A stretch of 64,000 bases of DNA, from the NCBI GenBank assembly GCA_029862185.1, contig JAOTXX010000002.1, positions 1-64,000 of the forward strand, in the 5' to 3' direction. Numbering within the stretch: the stretch's first letter is position 1; each line of letters opens with the position of its first letter. The notes below the pieces were generated by a model. That model was not told where the DNA came from. It worked only from the letters and a program-made list of their open reading frames with translations, and searched no databases. The DNA is from Myxococcales bacterium. Its GTDB lineage: Bacteria; Myxococcota_A; Polyangia; Polyangiales; Houyiibacteriaceae. The position numbers and the translations under genes are program-made. Below are positions 8,980 to 17,446 of this stretch, in pieces.

Positions 8980-9798
8980 ATGACCACAGCGCCGGAGCTC
9001 GATTTCGGGAAAGACAACGTCGCACGCGGCTATGACGACGTGCTGGTTCCGTTGATCTTTCGGCCGTGGGGGGAGCGGCTGTTGGCTGAGCATGGGCCGT
9101 GGGACGGGCGGACCGTCTTGGACCTGGCGACGGGCACGGGAGTGGTGGCACGCTTGCTCGCCGATCGGGTGGGCTCGAACGGCAAAGTGATCGCGGCGGA
9201 CATCAACCCTCAGATGCTCAACATCGCGAAGCACCATTGCGCGGACGCGGGCGAGCGCGTCCGGTTCTTGGAGTCGTCGGCGCACCCGCTCGAGCTCGAA
9301 GGGGGCGTAGTGGATGCGGTGATTTGCCAGCAGGGCTTTCAGTTCTTTCCCGATCGCGCACAGAGCGCAGTCGAAATGTTGCGCGTGCTTCGCGACGAGG
9401 GCGTGGCGCTGGTGTCGACCTGGCGCTCGGTCGCCGAGTGCAAAGCCTTTGGAGCGATTTGCGGTGCGCTCGATGCGATCGGCGAGACCGAGCTCGCGAA
9501 CATGATGCGGCGGCCGTTCGACCACCTGCCCGAGGACGAGCTTCAAGCGCACTTCGAGGATGCCGGGTTCAATTCGGTCGAGCTCCAGCGACACGAAGCG
9601 CTCATGACCTGCCACGGAGGACCCAAGAGCGCCATCGAGCTCGCGCTCGCGACCCCGATCGGGCCGCACTTGCGGGAGCTTGCCGAGTCGGTGTTCAGCC
9701 GGTTCACCGATGAGCTATCTGACCGCGCCACCGAGCTGAGCCGAGGAGAGTCGCACCTCGGCAAGCTCGTCAGCAATGTGATCGTCGCGCGGAAGTAG
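8980..9798 (+). CDS. Class I SAM-dependent methyltransferase
   Basis: The 272-residue product carries the Rossmann SAM-binding motif VLDLATGTGVVARLLA, the acidic ribose-binding segment VIAADINPQML and the motif IV region AVICQQGFQFFPD, as in UbiE/Methyltransf_11 type enzymes. The ORF track begins at 8713, but the extra N-terminus is antisense to the SDR; the ATG at 8980 starts directly before the conserved LDFGKDNVARGYDD region. Substrate is unknown. It is divergent from the SDR operon and may share its regulation. Confidence 0.85.
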   Translation: MTTAPELDFGKDNVARGYDDVLVPLIFRPWGERLLAEHGPWDGRTVLDLATGTGVVARLLADRVGSNGKVIAADINPQMLNIAKHHCADAGERVRFLESSAHPLELEGGVVDAVICQQGFQFFPDRAQSAVEMLRVLRDEGVALVSTWRSVAECKAFGAICGALDAIGETELANMMRRPFDHLPEDELQAHFEDAGFNSVELQRHEALMTCHGGPKSAIELALATPIGPHLRELAESVFSRFTDELSDRATELSRGESHLGKLVSNVIVARK

Positions 9799-9844
9799 CG
9801 CGCGCGGCGCCGATGCAGCGGGCGGCAGAGTCTCCGTTTCGCTC

Positions 9845-9901
9845 TCTTAGTCCATCGGGCTCGTGTTGAGGGCCCAACTGCGCAGAACTATCTTGTTATG
9901 T
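9845..9901 (+). repeat. Dispersed intergenic repeat, copy B
   Basis: This 57 bp copy starts TCTTAGTCCATCGGG and ends AACTATCTTGTTATGT, colinear with copy A (5510-5566) without gaps. It lies between the methyltransferase stop and the membrane protein start, ending 21 bp before the ATG at 9923. Both B and C have GCTC immediately before TCTT, and a GGCGCC hexamer lies upstream. Confidence 0.7.
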
Positions 9902-9922
9902 TAACCGGGAGACGAGTAGCGC

Positions 9923-10630
9923 ATGAAGAACGACATCGAGTATGCCAGCATCGCGGAGGCGGGTTCCCTCACGTTTCTGTTTCATCGCCAGTGGCTTCAT
10001 CTGGCCACGCTCGTGCTCCTCGTCCCGCTCTGCTGGGCGTTCGCAGCGCCAGCGCTGGGCGACGGAGAATGGCTAGGCGTCTCCGATGAACGATGGTTCT
10101 GGGCTTCGGTCATAGCCGCGATCGTTCATCAAGTGATGGTCGCGCTCGTTTTTCGCGCCCAGCTCGGGTGGTCGATCCTCAGCCGCGTGTTCGGCAAGGC
10201 CGATATGATCGTCTGGGGCATCGTATTCATGCCCCTGCTGCTGGCCCGCCCGATCTTGATTCTGGGAGTGGCCATGGCGGACGCGGGCAGCGCCGAACTG
10301 CCTCGTTGGTTCGAGCTCGCGGCCGCGACCGCGCTCATGGTTCCAGCCGTGTACGCGGGGTACTCCGTCGGGCGTTACTTCGGCCTCGATCGCGCGTTGG
10401 GTGGCGACCACTTCCGCCAGCGATACCGAGAGATGCCGATGGTGCGCGAGGGCGCTTTCGCCTGGACGTCGAACGCCATGTATGGGCTCGTCTTCCTAGG
10501 TTTGTGGTCGATCGCCCTCTTCACCGGCTCGTTGGCTGCGCTTGCAGCAGCACTGTTCCAGCACGCGTACATCTGGGTGCACTACTACTGCACCGAGGCC
10601 CCAGACATGGACCTCATCTACAGCGCCTAG
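9923..10630 (+). CDS. Polytopic membrane protein, possible PEMT/ICMT-like methyltransferase
   Basis: A 235-residue integral membrane protein with about six hydrophobic segments. The C-terminal region (FAWTSNAMYGLVFLGLW, then QHAYIWVHYYCTEAPDMD) resembles the C-terminus of phospholipid / isoprenylcysteine methyltransferase-type membrane proteins, where an acidic residue pair follows a His-rich membrane helix. That similarity is by eye and weak, so the function stays open. The ATG at 9923 follows GGGAGACGAG. The gene is preceded by repeat copy B and followed by a gene fragment. Confidence 0.6.
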   Translation: MKNDIEYASIAEAGSLTFLFHRQWLHLATLVLLVPLCWAFAAPALGDGEWLGVSDERWFWASVIAAIVHQVMVALVFRAQLGWSILSRVFGKADMIVWGIVFMPLLLARPILILGVAMADAGSAELPRWFELAAATALMVPAVYAGYSVGRYFGLDRALGGDHFRQRYREMPMVREGAFAWTSNAMYGLVFLGLWSIALFTGSLAALAAALFQHAYIWVHYYCTEAPDMDLIYSA

Positions 10631-10651
10631 TTTGCTATCTGCACAGGGTAG

Positions 10652-11215
10652 TCGCGCGCTAGTCGAGGCTGTACCTGGTTCAAAGACCGGATCCTCCCCG
10701 CCACGGCTCACGTCCACGGCCTGATCTACTTCGGGAACAACGGCGGTCTCGTTCGTTCGACAAATAGCCTGCCGTTGGACTATCGCAACCATCCGGGAGA
10801 CTGGACCGGCATCACGCCGTCTGCGGCCGAATACTCGGCGAAGACGTCCATCACGACTTCCAAGGTCTCCGAAATCGAACCGAACGATCGGGCTTGGCCT
10901 CAGTTTGCCGTGCACAAGGGTCTGGTGTACTTGGCCAGAAACACTACCGACGGACCCCAGTTGTGGCGCTGTGATCCCGCCGTGCAAGGCGCGCCCGCAC
11001 CTGCGACTGCCGCGGACTGCGACGCCGACGACTGGACGCTCATTGTCTTCAGGAGCGATGCTACGATGATTTCGGCGTCGAGCGACTTCGAAGGCGGCGC
11101 GGGATGCACGGCTCCGTGCGCCGGCATCGCTGGCAACGGTTTCGGCACACCCGCCACGAACGTGGCGTTCTTCGACGCGAAGTCGCTGAACTTCGCCGGG
11201 ACCGACTTTCTCTAG
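10652..11215 (+). pseudogene. Fragment of a secreted or surface protein gene
   Basis: Frame 2 is open from 10652, just after a TAG, to a stop at 11215, with no credible ATG or ribosome binding site; the ORF track starts at a TTG in the middle. The product begins abruptly (CTWFKDRILPATAHVHGLIYF) and includes GLVYLARNTTDGPQLWRCDP and cysteine pairs (CDADDW; GCTAPCAGIAG), which read like the C-terminal end of a larger extracellular protein rather than a complete small protein. I do not recognise the family. It lies between repeat copies, in the same decayed stretch, and probably lost its 5' part by deletion. Confidence 0.45.
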
Positions 11216-11304
11216 GTGGTGGTCGGCGATGGACTAGCCCCGGTTTCAGTTTACCGCACGCAGAACTAGCGGCAGAAGAGGGTGGTCCGGCGCCAGTGGA
11301 GCTC

Positions 11305-11359
11305 TCTTCGCCCCTTGGGACCATTCTGAGAGCCCAGGCGCAGAACCGATCGTACTGCC
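11305..11359 (+). repeat. Dispersed intergenic repeat, copy C
   Basis: TCTTCGCCCCTTGGGACCATTC matches copy A closely (26 of the first 33 positions), and the later GCGCAGAACC block aligns to the GCGCGGTACT block of A after a 2 bp shift. A further partial match, CGCACGCAGAACTAG, lies at about 11257-11271. The 163 bp between the gene fragment and the next gene is therefore mostly repeat-derived. Confidence 0.6.
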
Positions 11360-11378
11360 GCTTCGAGATTCCGGGGGT

Positions 11379-12866
11379 TCACTTTTCTCCAGGAGGTTCG
11401 ATTCCAGTGAGGTGGGCGACGAGCTTCCGTATTGCGGCGGTGGCGGCGGCCTGTTCGCGGCCTGCGGCACTCTGCTCCATTTCCTGCTTCAGGGTTTCGA
11501 GCTGCGCCTCTTGCTGAGCGCGGAGTTCCTTTTCCAAGGTCGTGCGCGTGGTATTCACGTGCGGGTTATCGATGCCCGAGATTTCCCGGAGGGTGCGCCA
11601 AAGGTGGAGTCGCTCCGAGCATTGCAGGGTAAGCCTCGTGGAGATGACTTTACGCACGATGCCGCCATCGTTGTCGGCGAGCGAGATGAAAGGAAGCTTC
11701 CCGACGCGCTGTCGTCGCGTGAGCTCCAGGTAATCGGTCAACCCGACCAGATTGCCGTCGTTCGCGGGCGGGTCGCTGAGCTCTCCGACGAGATCCGATT
11801 CGGAGGCGGCGAAGTGGGCAAAGGTGTAGGGCTCTTCGACCTCAACGGCTTGCCCTTGCGAGTCACGAGTCAAGAGGGTGTCGGTGGTCAAAAGCGCATC
11901 GAGCGACGGATTTGAGGAGAGGTCAAAGCACAGGACGAATCGGCTGTCGCGATCCGGATCGTAAGTGCACATTGGAAACGCGCGGGCGTGGACGGCGCGT
12001 TCGGCGCGACTTTGAAACGCAGCCCGGTCCTCGTCTTCCCGCTCACAGAGGACCGAAATCACGGCAGGCCGTGGGGCGGTGAGCCCCTCGAACAGCTGCC
12101 TTTGAAAATCCGACGCGGCCTCGCAGGTTTGGACGAAGTAGACACCGCGCATTGCCAGCGGCAGCGTTTCGATGGTCATCGCGGACGCCACACCGGCGTC
12201 GACCGAAGTGGCGTGCACGTCGCGGAAGCTCGAGCGGAGAGCCGCGACCTTGATCGGCATTCCACTTTGGAGCAGAGACATCACCTTGCACAACCGCGCG
12301 CCACGGTCACCATCGAGACACGCCATCACGACAAAGGGAGGACACGCGCGGAGCTCCGCTGGGCCGAGCTGGCGCCAGGTGAAGTCCGCAAAGGCCGCGT
12401 CGTGGATTTCAGGGTCGTACTTGGCGCGGAGCTCGAGTTGAGCGATGCGCAGGGCTCGAAAAGCGCCGGCGATCCGATCAAAATGTTCCTCGGCGAGCTT
12501 CAGGATTTCGCGCTCCTCGTTCTCGATCTCCGTTGAGACCGAATCGAGCGGACGGGTCGACCAGGCCTCCTTCATCTCGTCGAGCCCAGCGATGAGCTCC
12601 TCGACGCGATGGAGCCGGGCCGGCGTCATCGCACGCGAGCGCGTGCTACCGCCGAGCAGGCGCGACAAGGAACCGATGTCCATGTTCGTCGCCGCAATGG
12701 GCCCCAACGCGCGCTCGAGCTGTTCGCGATCGTGCCCATGCCGATGGTACTCGTCGAGACGGACGAGCTCCGTCAGCTCACGGATGCTCTCTTCAAAAGC
12801 GTCCTCGAGGGCGACGCCATCGTGACGCCAAACATCTTCGACGGATTGCAGGACCTGCTTTTTCAT
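11379..12866 (-). CDS. Stand-alone PFOR C-terminal-like protein, third gene of a 2-oxoacid oxidoreductase operon
   Basis: A 495-residue protein without Fe-S cysteine clusters or a thiamine diphosphate motif. Its middle (PPFVVMACLDGDRGARL, LLQSGMPIKVAAL, ARAFPMCTYDPDRD) and C-terminus (VGLTDYLELTRRQRVGKLPF, CSERLHLWRTLREI) resemble the C-terminal half of large pyruvate:ferredoxin-type oxidoreductases, as I recall that family. The last 40 residues are a charged Glu/Gln-rich helix (EKELRAQQEAQLETLKQEM). The ORF track starts at 12962, inside korB; the ATG at 12866 lies 14 bp after the korB stop. Position and similarity suggest an accessory subunit of the KorAB complex, perhaps structural or regulatory. 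That role is inference. Confidence 0.65.
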   Translation of the reverse strand: MKKQVLQSVEDVWRHDGVALEDAFEESIRELTELVRLDEYHRHGHDREQLERALGPIAATNMDIGSLSRLLGGSTRSRAMTPARLHRVEELIAGLDEMKEAWSTRPLDSVSTEIENEEREILKLAEEHFDRIAGAFRALRIAQLELRAKYDPEIHDAAFADFTWRQLGPAELRACPPFVVMACLDGDRGARLCKVMSLLQSGMPIKVAALRSSFRDVHATSVDAGVASAMTIETLPLAMRGVYFVQTCEAASDFQRQLFEGLTAPRPAVISVLCEREDEDRAAFQSRAERAVHARAFPMCTYDPDRDSRFVLCFDLSSNPSLDALLTTDTLLTRDSQGQAVEVEEPYTFAHFAASESDLVGELSDPPANDGNLVGLTDYLELTRRQRVGKLPFISLADNDGGIVRKVISTRLTLQCSERLHLWRTLREISGIDNPHVNTTRTTLEKELRAQQEAQLETLKQEMEQSAAGREQAAATAAIRKLVAHLTGIEPPGEK

Positions 12867-12880
12867 GACGGGTACACGGA

Positions 12881-13837
12881 TTAGCCGGCGGCGTAACGGT
12901 CCATCACGGCGTCGAGACGCTGCAGGAAGGTCCGGTGATCGGGCCGCTCCTGGCGTTGCCATCGAATCTCCTCATAGGAAGGGACCTCGGGGTCTTGATA
13001 AACAAGGCCCATGGGGCAAGGGTCTACAGACACCGCGGCACGTTGAGCCTCGTTAATGTCGCGATGGTTGTGCGCCTGAACGGTGCCGCGTGCGAGGAGC
13101 GAAGGGTGAACCGGGATGCCGTCGTCGTGGTCGAGGAACACCAGCGGGAAGTGCACCCCGCCCTCGCCAAACGCTTTGGGCATGAACACCGGGCAACGCT
13201 GGAGGATTCGGACGAAGGAAAGACCATGATGCTCCCAAGCCTTTTCGATCGTCTCGTCGAGATGCGCGGGGAGCCAGGTCGCGGTTTGGGCGACGAAGGA
13301 AATATTGGTCATCCCCATCACAGTGCTCAGAGGGTTCATCGGCTTGAGGTAAGTGCCCCGCGGCGTGGTGTTGGTTTTCCATCCGTCGGGCGTCGTGGGT
13401 GAGACCTGCATCTTGGTGAGGGCATACACCTCGTTGTCGAGTACCAGCACGACCGCGTTGATGTTGTATCGGATCGCGTGCAGCCAATGGTTGCCGCCAA
13501 TACTGAAACAGTCCCCGTCCCCCATGATGACGATGACGGGAAGCTCGGGACGCGAGAGGCGCACGCCCGTCGCGATCGGCAATGCGCGCCCGTGGATGCC
13601 GTGAAAGCCGTAGGTCTTGAGATAGTGGGGGAGGCGGCTCGAACAGCCGATGCCGGAGACCGAGACGACGTTCTCCGGATCCAAATTGTTCTTGCGCAGC
13701 ACGCGCTGGAGCCCTGCGAGCACGCCATGGTCGCCGCATCCGCTGCACCAGCGGGGTCGCTCGGATTCATAGTCGTCGAGGGTGTGCGCTTCACTCGCAT
13801 GGCTCTCCATGAGGCACAAATCCGTAAGCGTAGACAT
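12881..13837 (-). CDS. korB: 2-oxoacid:ferredoxin oxidoreductase, beta subunit
   Basis: This 318-residue thiamine-diphosphate-binding beta subunit has the motif GDGDCFSIGGNHWLHA and the four cysteines expected to hold a [4Fe-4S] cluster: RWCSGCGDHG, GIGCSSRLPHY and LQRCPVF. It would oxidatively decarboxylate a 2-oxoacid (2-oxoglutarate is most likely from the KorB-like LALTK-type region EVYALTKMQVSPTTPDG) to the acyl-CoA, reducing ferredoxin, or run the reverse reaction. It starts 2 bp after the korA stop and precedes the PFOR-like third gene. Substrate preference between pyruvate and 2-oxoglutarate cannot be proved from the sequence. Confidence 0.92.
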   Translation of the reverse strand: MSTLTDLCLMESHASEAHTLDDYESERPRWCSGCGDHGVLAGLQRVLRKNNLDPENVVSVSGIGCSSRLPHYLKTYGFHGIHGRALPIATGVRLSRPELPVIVIMGDGDCFSIGGNHWLHAIRYNINAVVLVLDNEVYALTKMQVSPTTPDGWKTNTTPRGTYLKPMNPLSTVMGMTNISFVAQTATWLPAHLDETIEKAWEHHGLSFVRILQRCPVFMPKAFGEGGVHFPLVFLDHDDGIPVHPSLLARGTVQAHNHRDINEAQRAAVSVDPCPMGLVYQDPEVPSYEEIRWQRQERPDHRTFLQRLDAVMDRYAAG

Positions 13838-13839
13838 CG

Positions 13840-15780
13840 TCAGTGGACTCCTTTGCCTGCAGCGAGCGCCGGAGCCGAGCTCGCGACTCCCGGTCGGTCG
13901 GCGAGGATGCGTTTGACTTCCTCGAGGATCTCAACCGGCATGTAGGGGCGGCCCGGGACCCTTGCAATGCAGTCGATGTCCTGCAGGGTGGCGGCGCGCA
14001 GGATCCACGCCAACTGGCCATAGCGACGATTCTCATTGGTAATCAGCGGGTCATTCCAGTCGTCGCTGTAGTTGAGCTCCACCGTGATGATCTGGCGAAA
14101 GCGCGCGAAGATCTCAAGCAGGCCCGGGGGCAAGGGACTGAGGAACTGAATGTGCAACGAAGAAACCGAGAGGCCTTCGCTGCGCGCCACGTCGACGGCT
14201 TCCTCGATGGCGCCCCGCGTGCTGCCCCAACCCACGAGCAGCAGGTCGCCTTGGGGCGCTCCGTGCACGCTCGGTGGATTCAGGGTTTTCTGCAATGCGG
14301 CGAGCTTCCGGCTGCGCATCGCGTGGCCGCGCTGGTTGCTCTCGGCGTCGTAACGGGCCTTTCCATTGCGGTCGTGGTTGAGCGAGGTCGTCACGCCCAT
14401 GCCATCCGGCTGTCCGGGGAGTAGGCGCTGCGAAAGGCCCGTCGTCGGATCCCAATCATAGGGCAGGGCTCCGGGCGCCACTGGGCTGAGGTCGAGCGGA
14501 GGCCTCCGTGGCGTCTGGGAAACATCGGGGCGATTGAAGAGCTGCTGGCCGGTCGCCAGGTTGGCATCGGACAGAACGATGACGAGCATGCGAAATTCTT
14601 CGGCGATCTTTCGTGCGATCGACAGAATATAATAGCACTCTTCGATGGTGCTTGGTGCGATCACGACCTTGGGGGCGTCCCCGGGAGCGCCGTAAATCGC
14701 ATGAAGCAGATCCGACTGCTCGATCTTGGTCGGCAAGCCGGTGCTGGGTCCGCCGCGTTGAACATCCACGATGACGAGGGGTGTCTCGGTCATCACGGCC
14801 AAGCCCTGGAACTCGGTTTTCAAGGCCATGCCGGGTCCCGAGGTGATCGTCAGGGCGGTCTTTCCGGCGTACGAGGCCCCGAGCGCCACCCCGATGGCGG
14901 CGATCTCGTCTTCGGCCTGATGCACGAAGCCACCAAAATCTTCGAAGATTTCGGACAGGGCGTGCGAAGCGGAAGTCGCCGGTGTGATCGGGTACATCGA
15001 ACAGATTTCGAACCCCGCAGAGACAGCGCCAAGCGCGAGGGCGGTGTTACCGTTCATCGCCACTTTTGCCACGTCGCTTGGATGCGCTTCGATTTCGAAG
15101 CATCGATCGAAGTGCGTAACTCCATATTGATGACCCGCGGCTGCGAGTCTCACCGCCAGCTCGATCACCCTGCGGTCTTTGGCCTTGAAGATGTCACGAA
15201 TGACATCGTCGAGCAGGTCCAGGTCCTTGCTGTAGAGGGCGCACAAGATGCCGACCGCAAACATGTTCTTGCCCTGTTGCGCATCTTCGGCGTGACGGAG
15301 GGTTTCCTTTGCGAGCGGGACCTCGACGATCGTCGCGCCGCGTGAACGAAACTCGTCGAGCACCTCGCGGTAGGACAGGCGATACTTCTCGTCCTCGTGC
15401 GTTGCCCAATGATCGTCGATCAGCACGAGGACGTCGTCGGCGAGACTTCCTGCTTCGAGGCGGGAGAGCAGGGCCATTTCGTTGAAGGCCAGCACCACGT
15501 TTGCGCGGTTGCCCGCATTGGTGACCCGGGCGCGCTCGGCCAGGCGAATTCGGTTGCCGCTGGCGCTTCCAGTCGTGTGAGGCGGGGGCCGGATTTCGGA
15601 GGGTATGATCTCCACGGTCCAAAGGCCGTTGCCTGATTTCGCGCAGAGTTGGGCAAACGCAAGGGCTGCTTTTTGCGCACCTTCGCCTGCGTCGCTGACG
15701 ATTTCGACGATGTGCTCCGGGAGACGCAACGGACGGGGACCGCTCATGGGTTCTTCTTTTGAATCTTCGAGATCTATCAC
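13840..15780 (-). CDS. korA: 2-oxoacid:ferredoxin oxidoreductase, fused gamma-alpha subunit
   Basis: A 646-residue fusion. The N-terminal gamma domain (IVSDAGEGAQKAALAFAQL, about residues 25-200) precedes the alpha pyrimidine-binding domain (CSMYPITPATSASHALSEI, QAEDEIAAIGVALGASYAG, TSGPGMALKTEFQGLA) and the C-terminal transketolase-like domain (LLLVGWGSTRGAIEEAVD). This is the gamma-alpha arrangement of KorAB enzymes such as those of mycobacteria. The GTG at 15780 overlaps the upstream membrane-protein stop by 4 bp (GTGA); an alternative ATG is at 15747, preceded by AAGAAG. It forms the catalytic complex with KorB. Confidence 0.92.
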   Translation of the reverse strand: MIDLEDSKEEPMSGPRPLRLPEHIVEIVSDAGEGAQKAALAFAQLCAKSGNGLWTVEIIPSEIRPPPHTTGSASGNRIRLAERARVTNAGNRANVVLAFNEMALLSRLEAGSLADDVLVLIDDHWATHEDEKYRLSYREVLDEFRSRGATIVEVPLAKETLRHAEDAQQGKNMFAVGILCALYSKDLDLLDDVIRDIFKAKDRRVIELAVRLAAAGHQYGVTHFDRCFEIEAHPSDVAKVAMNGNTALALGAVSAGFEICSMYPITPATSASHALSEIFEDFGGFVHQAEDEIAAIGVALGASYAGKTALTITSGPGMALKTEFQGLAVMTETPLVIVDVQRGGPSTGLPTKIEQSDLLHAIYGAPGDAPKVVIAPSTIEECYYILSIARKIAEEFRMLVIVLSDANLATGQQLFNRPDVSQTPRRPPLDLSPVAPGALPYDWDPTTGLSQRLLPGQPDGMGVTTSLNHDRNGKARYDAESNQRGHAMRSRKLAALQKTLNPPSVHGAPQGDLLLVGWGSTRGAIEEAVDVARSEGLSVSSLHIQFLSPLPPGLLEIFARFRQIITVELNYSDDWNDPLITNENRRYGQLAWILRAATLQDIDCIARVPGRPYMPVEILEEVKRILADRPGVASSAPALAAGKGVH

Positions 15781-16478
15781 GACCCCTGCGGGCCGAGCAA
15801 TCCTTCACGGGGTTTGTCTGCGATTGGCGCAGCCCAGGCGATCGCAGGAACGAGGCCTCCGTAGTAAAGGACGTTCGGGAGCACGCGCAACAGGAAACCG
15901 ACATCCTCGCCGGTCGTTAGAATGACCGCGTCGGCTACGGCCCACAGCGCGTAGTAAGCGATCACGAATCTGGTCACCCGCTGTGTCCACTTCAGCGGAC
16001 CGCTGCGGCGGGGCAGATACACGCGGGCCAGGCCGATCGATAGCAAGACGAACAGCGCCTCGTAGACGAAGAAAAGGACGCGAGGCTCGTTCGGGCCCAA
16101 CGCGAAAACGATGAGCTGCGATCCCGTTGGCACCAGGAGCGTCCAGGCAGACGCGCGCATCCACGCACCCGGGCTCGTCGCGACGGTCCCGTCTGGTTTC
16201 GCGCTCTCGATGAAGAGGAAGAAACGAAAATCCCCGATCAAAACGAAAGCCAGCGGCACGAACGAGGCTGCGGCGCCGGTCAGCGGACCGATGCCAGGAA
16301 CATCATTGGCGGTTAGCCAGGCATCGAGGAGCGAGATAGTCGCAAGCGCAACGCAATAGCGGCGCACCGTGGCCGACAGGCTGGGCCGTGACAGCGCCAG
16401 CAACAGCCCGAAGATCGCGCCCGCCCAGAGCAGCAGCGGATGCTGAAGGAACGAATCGTAAAACTCGGCGTAGCTCAC
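15777..16478 (-). CDS. Polytopic membrane protein of the carF-kor operon
   Basis: A 233-residue protein of about seven hydrophobic segments (LLLWAGAIFGLLLAL, FVPLAFVLIGDFRFFLFI, VLFFVYEALFVLLSIGLA, VLYYGGLVPAIAWAAP). I do not recognise a named family. Charged residues cluster in loops and no catalytic motif stands out, apart from a conserved-looking GDFRFFLFIE within a membrane segment. It overlaps the cytochrome c gene upstream (GTGA at 16475-16478) and korA downstream, so it is made together with redox proteins; a quinone- or electron-transfer-linked membrane role is a guess from that context. Confidence 0.75.
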   Translation of the reverse strand: MSYAEFYDSFLQHPLLLWAGAIFGLLLALSRPSLSATVRRYCVALATISLLDAWLTANDVPGIGPLTGAAASFVPLAFVLIGDFRFFLFIESAKPDGTVATSPGAWMRASAWTLLVPTGSQLIVFALGPNEPRVLFFVYEALFVLLSIGLARVYLPRRSGPLKWTQRVTRFVIAYYALWAVADAVILTTGEDVGFLLRVLPNVLYYGGLVPAIAWAAPIADKPREGLLGPQGS

Positions 16479-17446
16479 GGCGCGCCTGGCTCGATTTTGT
16501 GGGACGCCATCGCGCCGAGATAGGCAACGATCTCATCGATGATCCGCGTCCGGTCGGGCAAGTCCGGGTTCAATGGAGGCATCCTGGGCGCAATGCGCAT
16601 GAGGGTCGGATCATCGATCCACTTCCGGAGCCACTCTTCCTTCAGGTACTCGGTTGGATTGGCCGGGTAGTTCAGCTCCGGGCCAATCGCGCCCCCACGC
16701 CCGTTGATCGCGTGACACTTGGAGCAGTGAGCCACAAAGGCATCGAACCCAGCCTGCACCTGCGAGGATGAATGGGCTGGTGGCGCCATCTCCTGGAAGC
16801 GCGATCGAAACGATACGAGGTCGATGCGAATGACTTGGTACGGCCAACCGTAATCGCCTTCAGTCCGCACCCGGGCATTGTCCAGGTTCTCCCAGATGAC
16901 GTAGAACGGGCGCAGGTCGATCCGCCGTCTCGTGCCCTCTTCGTCTTTGAGGATCGTGAACCCCACGTCGCCGGGCCGATCGATCGCGAGAAACGCCTGG
17001 TGCTCCAAGATGCGTCTCACAGGAATCGTGGGCTCGTAGCCGTCGCGACAGCCAAAGAGAATCGCTTCCTTCGTTCGCCAAGAGGGCCCGTACGCTTCGT
17101 CGAGCACCCGCTCGAGCGGAACTGCGGTGAACACCGCGTTCGCGCGCTCGTAGGGTTCGAACACCTCGAGGCGCAGAGGCTTCAGGTTCTTCATCAGCTC
17201 GTCAGCTGTCAGCAACTTCACCGGCTTCGACTCGATCAGGAAATCGATCGAGCCCGCGCCTGGGTCTTCGCCGGGGGACGTTGCGACTTCAGCGGGCTCC
17301 CCTCGTGGCGCCGACTCCAGCTCAGTGCGGCTACAACCCAGCAAGCTGCAGGCGCCAAACGCGATCACGACGGCCACCATTGCTGCTGCGCCACTCGGCC
17401 CTGCTGTTCTCACCGTGCTCTCATCGCGCCGATCGGCGAGCCTCAT
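16475..17446 (-). CDS. Lipoprotein with molybdopterin-like domain and cytochrome c domain
   Basis: A 323-residue exported redox protein. An N-terminal hydrophobic segment ends in SLLGCS, a lipobox-like site. The central part (LERVLDEAYGPSWRTKEAIL, GCRDGYEPTIPVRRIL) resembles the oxidoreductase molybdopterin-binding fold, without an obvious catalytic Cys assignment. The C-terminal class I cytochrome c domain has CSKCH (haem attachment) and MRIAPRMPPLNP, where Met can be the sixth haem ligand. The ORF track begins at 17869 inside folE; the ATG at 17446 overlaps the folE stop (ATGA). It probably passes electrons in the periplasm to or from a membrane partner, perhaps the next gene. Confidence 0.75.
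   Translation of the reverse strand: MRLADRRDESTVRTAGPSGAAAMVAVVIAFGACSLLGCSRTELESAPRGEPAEVATSPGEDPGAGSIDFLIESKPVKLLTADELMKNLKPLRLEVFEPYERANAVFTAVPLERVLDEAYGPSWRTKEAILFGCRDGYEPTIPVRRILEHQAFLAIDRPGDVGFTILKDEEGTRRRIDLRPFYVIWENLDNARVRTEGDYGWPYQVIRIDLVSFRSRFQEMAPPAHSSSQVQAGFDAFVAHCSKCHAINGRGGAIGPELNYPANPTEYLKEEWLRKWIDDPTLMRIAPRMPPLNPDLPDRTRIIDEIVAYLGAMASHKIEPGAP

Noticed and set aside
5510-9901. Repeat copies A and B as integron attC sites (both end CTTGTTATGT)
   Set aside because: The GTTATGT end is not a strict GTTRRRY core, no inverted partner site lies 60-130 bp upstream, and no integrase gene is in the window.
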